Positions 16,304 through 24,893 of a stretch of 64,000 bases of DNA are shown here, one piece after another. Below the pieces are notes generated by a model. The model did not search any database and was not told the origin of the DNA. It worked only from the letters and a program-made list of their open reading frames with translations. Where the stretch lies: the NCBI RefSeq assembly GCF_030817275.1, contig NZ_JAUSZD010000002.1, positions 7,486,001-7,550,000 on the forward strand. The letters run 5' to 3'. The stretch's first letter is position 1, and every line of letters starts with the position of its first letter. A program made the translations under genes and the position numbers. The stretch comes from Paenibacillus sp. V4I7. GTDB taxonomy: Bacteria; Bacillota; Bacilli; Paenibacillales; NBRC-103111.

Positions 16304-16465
16304 TTAGAACATTGGAAATACATAACGAACTAGGAAATACAGAACACCGAAGATGATGACGATGTAAGCCGCATATTTGATGAAAGTAGAAGCAACTAAA
16401 CTGGAATCCGATTTTTTCTCCACATGGCGTTCTTCGATATCGATATTGCGAGGCTGCGTCGACAT
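16304..16465 (-). CDS. Small single-pass membrane protein (53 aa)
   Basis: A short gene: ATG at 16463-16465 and stop at 16304-16306 on the minus strand. AAAGGAG lies 8 bases upstream of the start. The first 20 residues are polar (MSTQPRNIDIEERHVEKK), then a hydrophobic helix (about 26-50) and the end YVFPMF. The RBS, the polar-then-hydrophobic design and the isolated position between terminators make it a credible gene. Family unknown; it may be a membrane-complex accessory peptide or stress protein. Confidence 0.7.
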   Translation of the reverse strand: MSTQPRNIDIEERHVEKKSDSSLVASTFIKYAAYIVIIFGVLYFLVRYVFPMF

Positions 16466-16632
16466 TTGAATCACTCCTTTGAAGTTGTATTGCTATGTAA
16501 TACCCTGCTGGGCATGAAGTGAAACATAGGATAAAGCTATACCAATATTATTTTCGTACAGGCGGGCAGAGTTGTGCTACAATAATCTTTAAAACTTTAA
16601 TAGCACAATGTGGAGAAAGGAAGTAAGAGAAA

Positions 16633-17889
16633 ATGGTTGTTTCCAGTAAAGTAGGTTTGGAAGATATTATTAGGGCCAATCATGTGCTCAGCAGGGTGAT
16701 CGAACCATCGCCTTTGCAACGCAATGAGCTGCTCTCTAACTTGTATGAATGCAACGTTTATCTTAAACGTGAAGATATGCAAATTGTTCGTTCTTTCAAA
16801 ATTCGCGGAGCGTATAACGTGATCCAAAGTTTAACACCGGAGGAACGCGAAGCGGGTGTCGTGTGTGCGAGCGCCGGCAATCATGCGCAGGGTGTGGCTT
16901 ATTCCTGTAAACAGCTTGGTATTGAAGGAAAAATCTTCATGCCAACGACAACGCCTAGACAAAAGATTTCCCAAGTTAAGCTATTTGGCGGATCTTTTGT
17001 TGAAGTTATTCTCACAGGTGATTCATTCGATGATTCGTCTAACCATGCCAAAGCCTACTGTGCTCAAGAGAATAAGGTGTTCATACACCCCTTCGATGAT
17101 GTCCGTACGATTGCCGGGCAAGGCACAGTTGGCCTCGAGATTTTGAATCAAATGCCCGAATCTCCTGATTTCATCTTCGCAACAATTGGTGGTGGTGGCC
17201 TTGCAGCGGGAGTTGCGACGTATGTGGATAGTGTTTCTCCACGTACACGTATTATCGGTGTTGAGCCAGAAGGCGCGGCAAGTATGACGGAAGCGCTCAA
17301 GCAGGGGAAGGTCGTGACCTTATCTACGATTGAGAAGTTTGTAGACGGCGCAGCTGTAAAGCAGGTCGGCGAGCTTACCTTTGACATTTGCAAAGAAAAG
17401 CTGGAGGATATCGTAATTGTTCCTTCCGGCAAGGAATGTACAACCATTCTGGAGCTTTACAACAATAACGCGATTGTCATTGAGCCCGCTGGCGCACTCC
17501 CGGTTTCAGCACTTGATACCTATCGGGAGCAGATTCGCGGTAAGAATGTAGTCTGCATCATCAGCGGCGGCAACAATGACATTGACCGTATGCAGCAGAT
17601 TAAAGAAAGATCACTCGTGTATGAAGGCTTGAAGCACTACTTTATTCTTAATTTTCCGCAGCGTGCTGGGGCATTGCGCGAATTTCTAGAAGAAGTCTTA
17701 GGACCCACAGACGACATTACCCGATTTGAGTATACGAAAAAAAATAACAGGGACGATGCTCCGGCGCTGGTCGGCATTGAGCTCAAAAATAAAGATGATT
17801 ATGAGGGGCTTATTGAGCGCCTATCCCAGAAGGATTATGGCTATATAGAAATAAATAAGGATCCCAAGCTCTTTAATTTGCTTATTTAA
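16633..17889 (+). CDS. ilvA: Threonine ammonia-lyase (threonine deaminase), biosynthetic
   Basis: 418 residues. PLP-dependent fold type II: the Schiff-base lysine is in RSFKIRGAYN (about residue 56), SAGNHAQG binds the substrate carboxylate, and IGGGGLAAG (about 185) cradles the phosphate. A C-terminal ACT-like regulatory domain (about 335-418) supports the isoleucine-pathway form with allosteric control; the length matches the Bacillus IlvA. It converts threonine to 2-oxobutanoate and ammonia. It stands apart from other ilv genes, and no T-box was found upstream. An extended -10 (TGCTACAAT near 16575-16583) precedes it. Confidence 0.93.
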   Translation: MVVSSKVGLEDIIRANHVLSRVIEPSPLQRNELLSNLYECNVYLKREDMQIVRSFKIRGAYNVIQSLTPEEREAGVVCASAGNHAQGVAYSCKQLGIEGKIFMPTTTPRQKISQVKLFGGSFVEVILTGDSFDDSSNHAKAYCAQENKVFIHPFDDVRTIAGQGTVGLEILNQMPESPDFIFATIGGGGLAAGVATYVDSVSPRTRIIGVEPEGAASMTEALKQGKVVTLSTIEKFVDGAAVKQVGELTFDICKEKLEDIVIVPSGKECTTILELYNNNAIVIEPAGALPVSALDTYREQIRGKNVVCIISGGNNDIDRMQQIKERSLVYEGLKHYFILNFPQRAGALREFLEEVLGPTDDITRFEYTKKNNRDDAPALVGIELKNKDDYEGLIERLSQKDYGYIEINKDPKLFNLLI

Positions 17890-17952
17890 GGAAAATTAGC
17901 CAAATGCGGAATGGATATGATATAGTTAATTAGTCCCATGAATTCCCTTAAT

Positions 17953-18100
17953 ATCGTAAAGGCAAACTTATCGAAAGGTAAGGACGCAAAGCTGCAGGTC
18001 TAAGGTTGCCTTTGCAACAATGATGGCTGGGCTGCCGACAGGTTGCAGTTTACCTAGACAGGTACACCTACGGCTATTCCGATTCGGAATAGCCTTTTTT
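17953..18100 (+). ncRNA. Cyclic di-GMP-I (GEMM-I) riboswitch with terminator
   Basis: The sequence holds the hallmark blocks of the class: GGCAAAC, then a hairpin with a GAAA tetraloop (CTTATCGAAAGGTAAG), GGACGCAAAGC, GGTCTAAGG, and ATGGCTGGGCTGCCGA in the second arm (about 17957-18045). A terminator follows: GGCTATTCCG (18072-18081) with CGGAATAGCC (18085-18094) and six T. The downstream gene, a GGDEF-EAL protein, makes feedback by c-di-GMP likely. Whether the ligand turns expression on or off cannot be read safely. Confidence 0.88.
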
Positions 18101-18126
18101 CTCATATCAGATAAGGAGGTTCAAGA

Positions 18127-19665
18127 ATGAAAGGCATACTTTCTAAGTGGATACAGCATATGAAAGCGCAAACGTTGGTCTATCTGGGCGTGCTGGGCTT
18201 CTTTTTGTTGACCATTAATCTACTTGCTGCTTCTTCTTTCTCCTTTTCGCCTTACGTTTTCATTAGTATGCTTGTTCAAGCACTAATCTGTCTATTTTTT
18301 GCGAAGAGTGTAGGGCAACTGCTTCTTACTAGTAGAGAGCAGGAAGAAAAGAGCAAACAACTAGCCTTTCTGGCGTATCACGATACATTGACAGGATTAC
18401 CCAATCGCCGATTGTTTAATGACCGACTGGAGCGGGCACTCCTGCATGCGCAACGCAATGAACAGCTGGCGGCTGTTATGTTCTTGGACATGGACCGATT
18501 CAAGGATGTCAACGATTCATTAGGTCATGCTTATGGTGATCGTTTAATTCGCCTTGCAGCAGAACGTTTGCTGAGCTGCCTGCGGGGGTCGGATACGGTG
18601 TACCGACAAGGTGGCGACGAGTTTACTATTTTACTAGAATCTTTTGCAAAGCCTGAAGATGCAAGAGTTGTAGCTTCCCGAATTCAAATGGCTCTGGAAG
18701 AGCCTTTTATCCTAGATGGAATGCCTGTAACCATAACAGCTAGTATTGGGATAGCATTGTATCCGTTAGACGGTATGCTGCCTGAGCAGCTCATGGCGTA
18801 TGCAGATGAAGCGATGTATACGGCCAAAAACAGAGGACATAACCAGTTCCAATTCTATGCTTCTGACATCGATGCCATGGTGAAGAGCAAAGCTCACATG
18901 GAGAAAGAGCTTCGATCGGCCTTAGACAACAATCGGTTTGAAATCCTATATCAGCCTCAATATGAAATAACAAACCGGAAATTAATCGGAATGGAAGCGA
19001 TCATTCATTGGAGCAAGGGAGACGCCCTCCTCGCATCCAGTATGGATTGGAAGAAAGCGGCCGAGGAAATGGGGTTCATGTTACCCATCGGGAAATGGGC
19101 TGTACGAACGGCATGCAGACAGATGAGAATCTGGCAGGATGAGGGCTACGCACCGCTGAGAATGACCCTAGCCGTAACGGCTTCACAGTTTAAAGATGAG
19201 CATTTTATTGAGGAAATTGCCGTTGTTTTGAAAGAGACAGGTATAGATCCGATGTTGGTGGAACTGGACCTTACGGAAAGTATCACATCTTCCAATGTAC
19301 AAGAGGCTAGCGAGAAATTGATTATGCTGAAGAAGTTCGGTGTACGTATCGTTATGGATGACTTGTGTACAGGTTTATTTACACGAAGCGGGCTCGAAGG
19401 TATGCCGCTCGATAGCGTTAAATTGGATAGCACATTGATCCGGGATTTGGTAGACGACGATGAGAATCAGCTGCTGGCTGCTGCCATTATTCGTATGGCT
19501 CACCGTCTAGGTCTAAATTTAATTGCAAAAGGTGTCGAAACAGAGGAACAGCTGGAGCACTTAAGACTTTTGCAGTGTACGGAAGTGCAAGGAGTGCTGT
19601 TTAGCAGCCCTTTAGGACCCGAACAATTCCTGCGACTTATGAACGATAAAATTAACAAAGGGTAA
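18127..19665 (+). CDS. GGDEF-EAL protein: probable diguanylate cyclase with degenerate EAL domain
   Basis: 512 residues. Two membrane segments (about 18-38 and 42-62), a GGDEF domain (about 75-240) with an intact QGGDEF site near 161-166, then an EAL domain (about 255-505). The EAL half looks inactive. The EAL triad is EAI (IGMEAIIHW). The metal-binding Asn of the VNLS motif is Thr (AVTASQF), and the catalytic Glu of AEGVE is Lys (AKGVET). The DD pair (VMDDLCTG), Lys (KLD) and Gln (VQG) remain. The likely role is c-di-GMP synthesis, with the EAL part as a sensor. The c-di-GMP riboswitch upstream closes a feedback loop. The start is supported by AAGGAGG. Confidence 0.9.
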   Translation: MKGILSKWIQHMKAQTLVYLGVLGFFLLTINLLAASSFSFSPYVFISMLVQALICLFFAKSVGQLLLTSREQEEKSKQLAFLAYHDTLTGLPNRRLFNDRLERALLHAQRNEQLAAVMFLDMDRFKDVNDSLGHAYGDRLIRLAAERLLSCLRGSDTVYRQGGDEFTILLESFAKPEDARVVASRIQMALEEPFILDGMPVTITASIGIALYPLDGMLPEQLMAYADEAMYTAKNRGHNQFQFYASDIDAMVKSKAHMEKELRSALDNNRFEILYQPQYEITNRKLIGMEAIIHWSKGDALLASSMDWKKAAEEMGFMLPIGKWAVRTACRQMRIWQDEGYAPLRMTLAVTASQFKDEHFIEEIAVVLKETGIDPMLVELDLTESITSSNVQEASEKLIMLKKFGVRIVMDDLCTGLFTRSGLEGMPLDSVKLDSTLIRDLVDDDENQLLAAAIIRMAHRLGLNLIAKGVETEEQLEHLRLLQCTEVQGVLFSSPLGPEQFLRLMNDKINKG

Positions 19666-19759
19666 TCTAGATTTTATTAACCAGTGGTAGTATAATAAAT
19701 AATTGGGGCTTGGAACCTATATTGTAGGGGCTTACAAAAAGACCATGTCAACTTGTATG

Positions 19760-19775
19760 ACATAACGAATTATGT
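19760..19775. promoter_or_regulatory. Palindrome upstream of the BMP lipoprotein gene
   Basis: ACATAA-CGAA-TTATGT is a perfect inverted repeat about 150 bases before the lipoprotein start. It may be an operator for nucleoside or nitrogen control; no regulator is nearby. The rest of the 256-base gap shows no purine riboswitch. Confidence 0.4.
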
Positions 19776-19921
19776 TATTTTGCTGGTGTATCGCTTTTCT
19801 CATAGGTTTCAAAATGATACACTCATCTATAGGCAGTCTTACATAATTTAACTAATTGTGGTCAACCTACAATGTGAGATTTCATGGTTTTAAATTAAAT
19901 GATCTTATGGGGGTAATAATC

Positions 19922-20995
19922 ATGAAGAAAATGCTTTCAACAGCTCTTATGGCTGTAACGGTTTCTGCATTAGCTCTTTCCGGCTGTGCCAAAAAAGAAG
20001 AAACGAAACCGGCGGCTTCAGCAACTCCGGCTACTACTGCAGCGGCAACAGCTTCAGCGGCGCCAAGCAACACCAGCGGTAAAGACTTCAAAATCGGAAT
20101 GGTTACCGATATTGGTGGCGTCAACGATAAATCTTTTAACCAAAGCGCATGGGAAGGCTTGAAGGCTCTTGAGAAACAAACAGGAGCGAAAGTGAAAAAC
20201 CTTGAATCTAAAGGCGATGCGGATTATACACCTAACTTAAACCAATTCGTTAAAGACGGTTACAACCTGACTTGGGGTATCGGCTTCTTGATGGGTGATG
20301 CACTTAAAACAGTAGCAACACAAAACCCAAATGCTAAATTAGCGATCATTGATAATGTTGTTGAAGCTCCAAACGTTGAGTCCGTAACGTTCTCAGAGCA
20401 AGAAGGTTCTTACCTTGTTGGTGTGGTTGCAGGTCTAACAACTAAATCGAACAAAATCGGTTTTGTTGGGGGTATCGACATCCCGGTTATCAAACGTTTT
20501 GAAGCTGGTTTCGTAGCTGGTGTTAAAGCGGTTAATCCAAATGCCAAAGTACAAATTAACTATACAGGCGCTTTCGATAAGCCTGACCTTGGTAAAGCAG
20601 CAGCAGCAACCATCTACAACGATGGCGCTGATGTCATTTTCCACGCAGCTGGTTCCACAGGTAATGGTGTGTTCAACGAAGCAAAAGACCGTGCGAAAAA
20701 CGGTAAAAAAGTTTGGGTTATCGGCGTAGATAAAGATCAATCCCTTGAGTTCGGTGATGAAGTAACACTGACTTCCATGTTGAAACGTGTTGACACAGCG
20801 GTTGCTCGTGTATCCAAAGATGTTATTGACAACAAATTCCAAGGTGGTAAAGTCGTTACACTTGGTCTTAAAGACGATGGCGTAGGCCTTCCTGAAACTT
20901 CCAAGAAAAACGTAACACCTGAAATCTTGAAAAAAGTTGACGAGTTCAAAGCAAAAATTATTAGCGGCGAAATCAAAGTTCCTGAAAAACCTTAA
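19922..20995 (+). CDS. BMP family nucleoside-binding lipoprotein
   Basis: 357 residues. A lipoprotein signal ends in the lipobox LSGC (Cys about residue 20), followed by a low-complexity Ala/Thr/Pro linker and the BMP/PnrA fold starting KIGMVTDIGGVNDKSFNQSA. GSYLVGVVAG, HAAGSTGNG and VIGVDKDQ are conserved ligand-side segments. It is the substrate receptor of the ABC importer encoded next, resembling B. subtilis NupN (guanosine). ATG 19922 is preferred over the upstream GTG at 19856 because the signal peptide starts there (MKKML). The stem-loop after the gene probably sets the receptor in excess over the transporter. Confidence 0.93.
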   Translation: MKKMLSTALMAVTVSALALSGCAKKEETKPAASATPATTAAATASAAPSNTSGKDFKIGMVTDIGGVNDKSFNQSAWEGLKALEKQTGAKVKNLESKGDADYTPNLNQFVKDGYNLTWGIGFLMGDALKTVATQNPNAKLAIIDNVVEAPNVESVTFSEQEGSYLVGVVAGLTTKSNKIGFVGGIDIPVIKRFEAGFVAGVKAVNPNAKVQINYTGAFDKPDLGKAAAATIYNDGADVIFHAAGSTGNGVFNEAKDRAKNGKKVWVIGVDKDQSLEFGDEVTLTSMLKRVDTAVARVSKDVIDNKFQGGKVVTLGLKDDGVGLPETSKKNVTPEILKKVDEFKAKIISGEIKVPEKP

Positions 20996-21047
20996 TGCAG
21001 GTATAAAAGTCGTAGCGGTTACGAACGATATGTGTACTTCTGTTCAA

Positions 21048-21080
21048 ACAAGGCTAGTTATAATAACTAGCCTTGTTCTT
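21048..21080 (+). terminator. Stem-loop between lipoprotein and ATPase genes
   Basis: ACAAGGCTAGTTAT pairs with ATAACTAGCCTTGT (within 21048-21076), followed by a T-rich tail. It probably acts as partial terminator or 3' stabiliser inside the operon. Confidence 0.75.
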
Positions 21081-21124
21081 TAGTTTTAGAGGTAATTAAA
21101 AAAATTGATCCTTAGGGTGATCTG

Positions 21125-22666
21125 ATGAATGAAGTAGTCCCTGTTGTTGAACTTAGCAACATTACGAAGCGGTTTCCAGGAATAGTGGCGAATGATGCCA
21201 TTAGCTTAAAGCTGATGAAGGGTGAAATTCATGCCTTGCTTGGCGAAAATGGTGCGGGTAAATCAACACTAATGAACATTGTGTTCGGACTTTATCAGCC
21301 GGATGAAGGCAATATTAAAGTGCAAGGCAAGGAAGTATTTATCGATAGCCCGAATCGTGCTATCGAGCTTGGCATTGGTATGGTGCATCAGCATTTCAAG
21401 CTGGTTCAACCATTTACCGTGACAGAAAACATCATTTTGGGTATGGAGCCCAAAAAAGGGTCCAAAATTGATTACAAAACAGCGCAAGACAAAGTACGCA
21501 AGTTATCGGAGCAATATGGTTTGCGTGTGGATCCAAAAGCGAGAATTGAAGATATCTCCGTCGGTATGCAGCAGCGTGTGGAAATATTGAAAACGCTGTA
21601 TCGCGGCGCCGATATTCTTATTTTTGATGAGCCTACAGCAGTACTAACGCCGCAAGAGATTAGTGAATTGATGGTGATTATGCGCAATCTTGTGAAAGAG
21701 GGCAAATCCATCATTCTCATTACACATAAGCTGAAAGAAATTATGGAGATTGCCGATACCGTGACGATCATTCGTCGGGGCAAAGTGATTGATTCGTTGG
21801 AAATTTCGGAGACGAATCCACAGATTCTGGCGGAGAAGATGGTCGGGCGCGACGTTTCCTTCAAAGTGAACAAGCAGGAAGTGAAGCTTGGAGAACCCGT
21901 ACTTCAGGTGAAAGAACTAGTTGCGCGTAACCAGCAGGGTTTGCCTGCTCTGAAGGGGCTTAACTTTGAGGTGAAAGCCGGAGAAATCCTGGGGATCGCC
22001 GGCGTTGATGGCAACGGGCAGAGTGAATTAATCGAGGCATTAACCGGGTTGCGTTCCATTGATAGCGGTCGTGTGCTGCTGATGGGAAGCGATATTACTA
22101 ACCATACGCCGAGAGAAATCTCTGAGGCTGGATTGTCGCATATTCCTGAGGATCGGCACAAGCACGGACTCGTACTCGATTTTACAATGAGCGAAAACAT
22201 GGTGCTGGAAACGTATTTTCATCCTGCCTATAACAAAGCTGGTTTCTTAAATTATGAAGCGATCGATCGCCATGCGGAAGCGTTAATTAAGCAGTTCGAC
22301 GTTAGAACGCCAAGTATCTACAATAAAGCGCGATCCTTGTCGGGTGGTAATCAGCAAAAGGCGATTATTGCCAGGGAAATATACAAAAACCCCAATCTTC
22401 TCATTGCCGCGCAACCAACGCGGGGATTGGATGTCGGTGCAATCGAGTTCGTGCACCGTCAATTGATCGAGCAGCGGAACAAAGGCAAAGCGGTTTTGTT
22501 GATTTCTTTTGAGCTGGATGAAATTATGAATGTGTCGGATCGCATTGCCGTCATCTATGAAGGACAGATTGTGGGAGAAGTACTGCCGCAGGAGACGAAC
22601 GATCAAGAGATTGGTTTGCTTATGGCTGGCAGTAAGCGCACAGAGAAAGGAGCTGCTCATGAATAA
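21125..22666 (+). CDS. Nucleoside ABC importer ATPase (two fused ATP-binding domains)
   Basis: 513 residues with tandem ATPase domains as in sugar- and nucleoside-type importers (NupO-like). Domain 1: Walker A GENGAGKST near 41, signature VGMQQRVEIL, Walker B LIFDEPTAVL. Domain 2: a divergent Walker A, GVDGNGQSE, which is normal for this family, signature LSGGNQQKA, then QPTRGLDVGA, where the usual DEP is replaced by AQP (LLIAAQPTRG). It energises uptake through the two permeases encoded next and overlaps the first by 8 bases, implying translational coupling. Confidence 0.93.
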   Translation: MNEVVPVVELSNITKRFPGIVANDAISLKLMKGEIHALLGENGAGKSTLMNIVFGLYQPDEGNIKVQGKEVFIDSPNRAIELGIGMVHQHFKLVQPFTVTENIILGMEPKKGSKIDYKTAQDKVRKLSEQYGLRVDPKARIEDISVGMQQRVEILKTLYRGADILIFDEPTAVLTPQEISELMVIMRNLVKEGKSIILITHKLKEIMEIADTVTIIRRGKVIDSLEISETNPQILAEKMVGRDVSFKVNKQEVKLGEPVLQVKELVARNQQGLPALKGLNFEVKAGEILGIAGVDGNGQSELIEALTGLRSIDSGRVLLMGSDITNHTPREISEAGLSHIPEDRHKHGLVLDFTMSENMVLETYFHPAYNKAGFLNYEAIDRHAEALIKQFDVRTPSIYNKARSLSGGNQQKAIIAREIYKNPNLLIAAQPTRGLDVGAIEFVHRQLIEQRNKGKAVLLISFELDEIMNVSDRIAVIYEGQIVGEVLPQETNDQEIGLLMAGSKRTEKGAAHE

Positions 22667-23738
22667 GGTTGCTCGTATTTTTACAAGTGAATCAGCGGTG
22701 AATCCGATCGTGGCGATTCTACTTGGGCTGTTATTCGGAGCGCTCGTTATGCTGGCAGGTGGATATAATCCGTTAGCTGCCTATGGAGCGTTATTTTCTC
22801 GGATTTTCGGTAATTCGTATGATATAGGGGAATCCATTCGTGCGATTACCCCTCTTATTTTGACGGGATTATCCGTTGCATTCGCATTTCGTACAGGCTT
22901 GTTTAATATCGGTGCCGAAGGGCAATTCGTCATGGGTATGACGGGGGCTACATTTATCGGTGTCAAATTGACAGGTCTTCCGTGGATTATTCATGCTCCG
23001 TTAGCTGTTATCGTCGGTGCACTTATTGGTGGATTGTGGGGGGCTATTGCGGGCTATTTGAAAGCAAAGCGTGGAGTTAATGAAGTTATTTCAACGATTA
23101 TGTTGAACTGGATCGCTTTGTTCCTGTCGAATTATATTATTAATCAATTTCTTCTGGAGCCGAAGCAGCAGCGCTCCTACATGATCCAAGACTCGGCATC
23201 TCTAAGCATCACATGGCTATCAGCTCTGCTGGATAATGCGAGGATGCACTGGGGGACACTCATTGCGATACTAGCAGCGGTTGTATTCTACATCATCTTG
23301 TGGAAAACGAAGCAAGGCTACGAGCTGCGTGCCGTTGGTCATAACATCGATGCCGCGAAATATGCCGGAATGAATGTGAAGAAGAACATTATTAAAGCCA
23401 TGTTTATCTCTGGCGTGTTTGCCGGGCTTGCGGGCGTGTTTGAAGTCCTTGGTGTATTCCACTATCAAGTTGTTTCAGCAGGCTTCCCAGGTTACGGGTT
23501 TGATGGGATTGCGGTATCCCTGCTAGGTGCTAACAATCCAATCGGGATTGTGCTCGGGGCCGCACTGTTTGGTGGATTGTCTTACGGTTCAGCAGGAATG
23601 AGTTTCGGAGCTGATGTGCCGCCGGAGATTATCCGTATTGTCATCGGTTCGGTTATCTTCTTCGTCGCAACCCAAGGTATCGTTAAATGGGTGCTCATCC
23701 CATTCTATAGTAAACGCAAGAAAGAGAGGGCTACGTAA
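22659..23738 (+). CDS. Nucleoside ABC importer permease 1 (NupP-like)
   Basis: 359 residues, BPD_transp_2 type permease with about nine to ten helices. Typical segments are FRTGLFNIGAEGQFVMG (residues about 75-91) and GYELRAVGHNIDAAKYAGM in the cytoplasmic coupling loop. ATG 22659 is chosen because AAAGGAG precedes it and it overlaps the ATPase stop; longer in-frame starts lie inside the ATPase gene. It pairs with the next permease as a heterodimer. Confidence 0.93.
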   Translation: MNKVARIFTSESAVNPIVAILLGLLFGALVMLAGGYNPLAAYGALFSRIFGNSYDIGESIRAITPLILTGLSVAFAFRTGLFNIGAEGQFVMGMTGATFIGVKLTGLPWIIHAPLAVIVGALIGGLWGAIAGYLKAKRGVNEVISTIMLNWIALFLSNYIINQFLLEPKQQRSYMIQDSASLSITWLSALLDNARMHWGTLIAILAAVVFYIILWKTKQGYELRAVGHNIDAAKYAGMNVKKNIIKAMFISGVFAGLAGVFEVLGVFHYQVVSAGFPGYGFDGIAVSLLGANNPIGIVLGAALFGGLSYGSAGMSFGADVPPEIIRIVIGSVIFFVATQGIVKWVLIPFYSKRKKERAT

Positions 23739-23739
23739 C

Positions 23740-24723
23740 ATGGACCTGCTCACCATGCTTAACGCGTTTTTCACGAAATTTAGTGAACTTATCAACACGA
23801 CGCTCGTCTATTCGACGGCGCTCATCTTTGGAGCCTTGGGCGGGATTTACTCGGAGCGCTCTGGAGTCGTCAATATCGGGATTGAGGGCCTCATGGTTTC
23901 CGGGGCATTCGCTTCGGCCGTTGGTGCTTATTATGCAGAAGAGGCGAATATGGGGATCTGGTCCCCGTGGATCGGTTTGCTGACAGCCATGGTATTTGCG
24001 CTCATATTCGCTCTGATTCATGCGGTAGCAACGATTTCGTTCAAAGCCAATCAAGTCATCAGCGGTGTTGTAATTAACTTCTTGGCAGCAGGCGTAACGT
24101 TGTATTTGGTTAAAGTACTGTTCAATGGTGCTGGTCAAACAGAAACGTTAAATGATGTGTTTTCCAAATGGGAAATTCCGATTTTGTCCAAAATACCGTA
24201 TATCGGATATGCTCTCTTCAATGCTTATCCGACAACATACATTGCTTTAATTCTCGTAGCGGTTACTTACTATGTGCTGTTCAAGACACCATTCGGTTTA
24301 CGTCTTCGGTCCGTTGGGGAGCACCCGAGTGCCGCGGATACCGTAGGGATTAAAGTGAAGCGTATTCGTTACATCGCCGTGTTGATTAGTGGTCTGTTAG
24401 GCGGACTTGGCGGGGCGACCATTACGCTCACAACAACAAGTGCCTTCTCGCATAACACGATCTCAGGTCAAGGGTTTATTGCTATGGCTGCGATGATTTT
24501 CGGTAAATGGCATCCAGTTGGCGCATTGGGCGCAGCAGTCTTCTTCGGAATGGCGCAGGCGCTCAACAACTTCATGCGTTTGTTCGAATTCTCAAAAAAT
24601 ATTCCGCAGGAATTCCTCTACATGCTGCCTTATGTACTGACCATCTTAGTACTGGCAGGCGCAGTAGGTAGGGCTAAAGCACCATCAGCTCTTGGTGAAC
24701 CTTACGATCCAGGTAAACGATAA
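23740..24723 (+). CDS. Nucleoside ABC importer permease 2 (NupQ-like)
   Basis: 327 residues, the second BPD_transp_2 permease: GGIYSERSGVVNIGIEGLMV in the N-terminal half and LRLRSVGEHPSAADTVGIKV in the coupling loop. It begins one base after the stop of permease 1, with AGAGAGGG as ribosome binding site. The four-gene set lipoprotein, ATPase, permease, permease corresponds in order to B. subtilis nupNOPQ. Confidence 0.93.
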   Translation: MDLLTMLNAFFTKFSELINTTLVYSTALIFGALGGIYSERSGVVNIGIEGLMVSGAFASAVGAYYAEEANMGIWSPWIGLLTAMVFALIFALIHAVATISFKANQVISGVVINFLAAGVTLYLVKVLFNGAGQTETLNDVFSKWEIPILSKIPYIGYALFNAYPTTYIALILVAVTYYVLFKTPFGLRLRSVGEHPSAADTVGIKVKRIRYIAVLISGLLGGLGGATITLTTTSAFSHNTISGQGFIAMAAMIFGKWHPVGALGAAVFFGMAQALNNFMRLFEFSKNIPQEFLYMLPYVLTILVLAGAVGRAKAPSALGEPYDPGKR

Positions 24724-24724
24724 A

Positions 24725-24775
24725 AAAAACATGCACAGCTAGGGGAATATCCCTGTAGCGGTGCATGTTTTTTAT
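24725..24775 (+). terminator. Terminator of the nucleoside importer operon
   Basis: AAAAAACATGCAC pairs with GTGCATGTTTTTT, with a second GGGGAATATCCC hairpin in the loop. Confidence 0.85.
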
Positions 24776-24893
24776 TGTGAACAATTTCCAACCGATACGT
24801 GTCGGAAAATACAGGGAATATGTCGAATGATGGCGAAATCCCAATCCACTCGATATTTTTCATAATCTATTACATATGACAGCGGAAGGATGA

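Noticed and set aside
16466..16632. T-box leader for ilvA
   Set aside because: No specifier hairpin or GGGTGGNACC-type T-box sequence present.
19666..19921. Purine riboswitch before the nucleoside importer
   Set aside because: The conserved purine aptamer blocks are absent; only a palindrome is seen.
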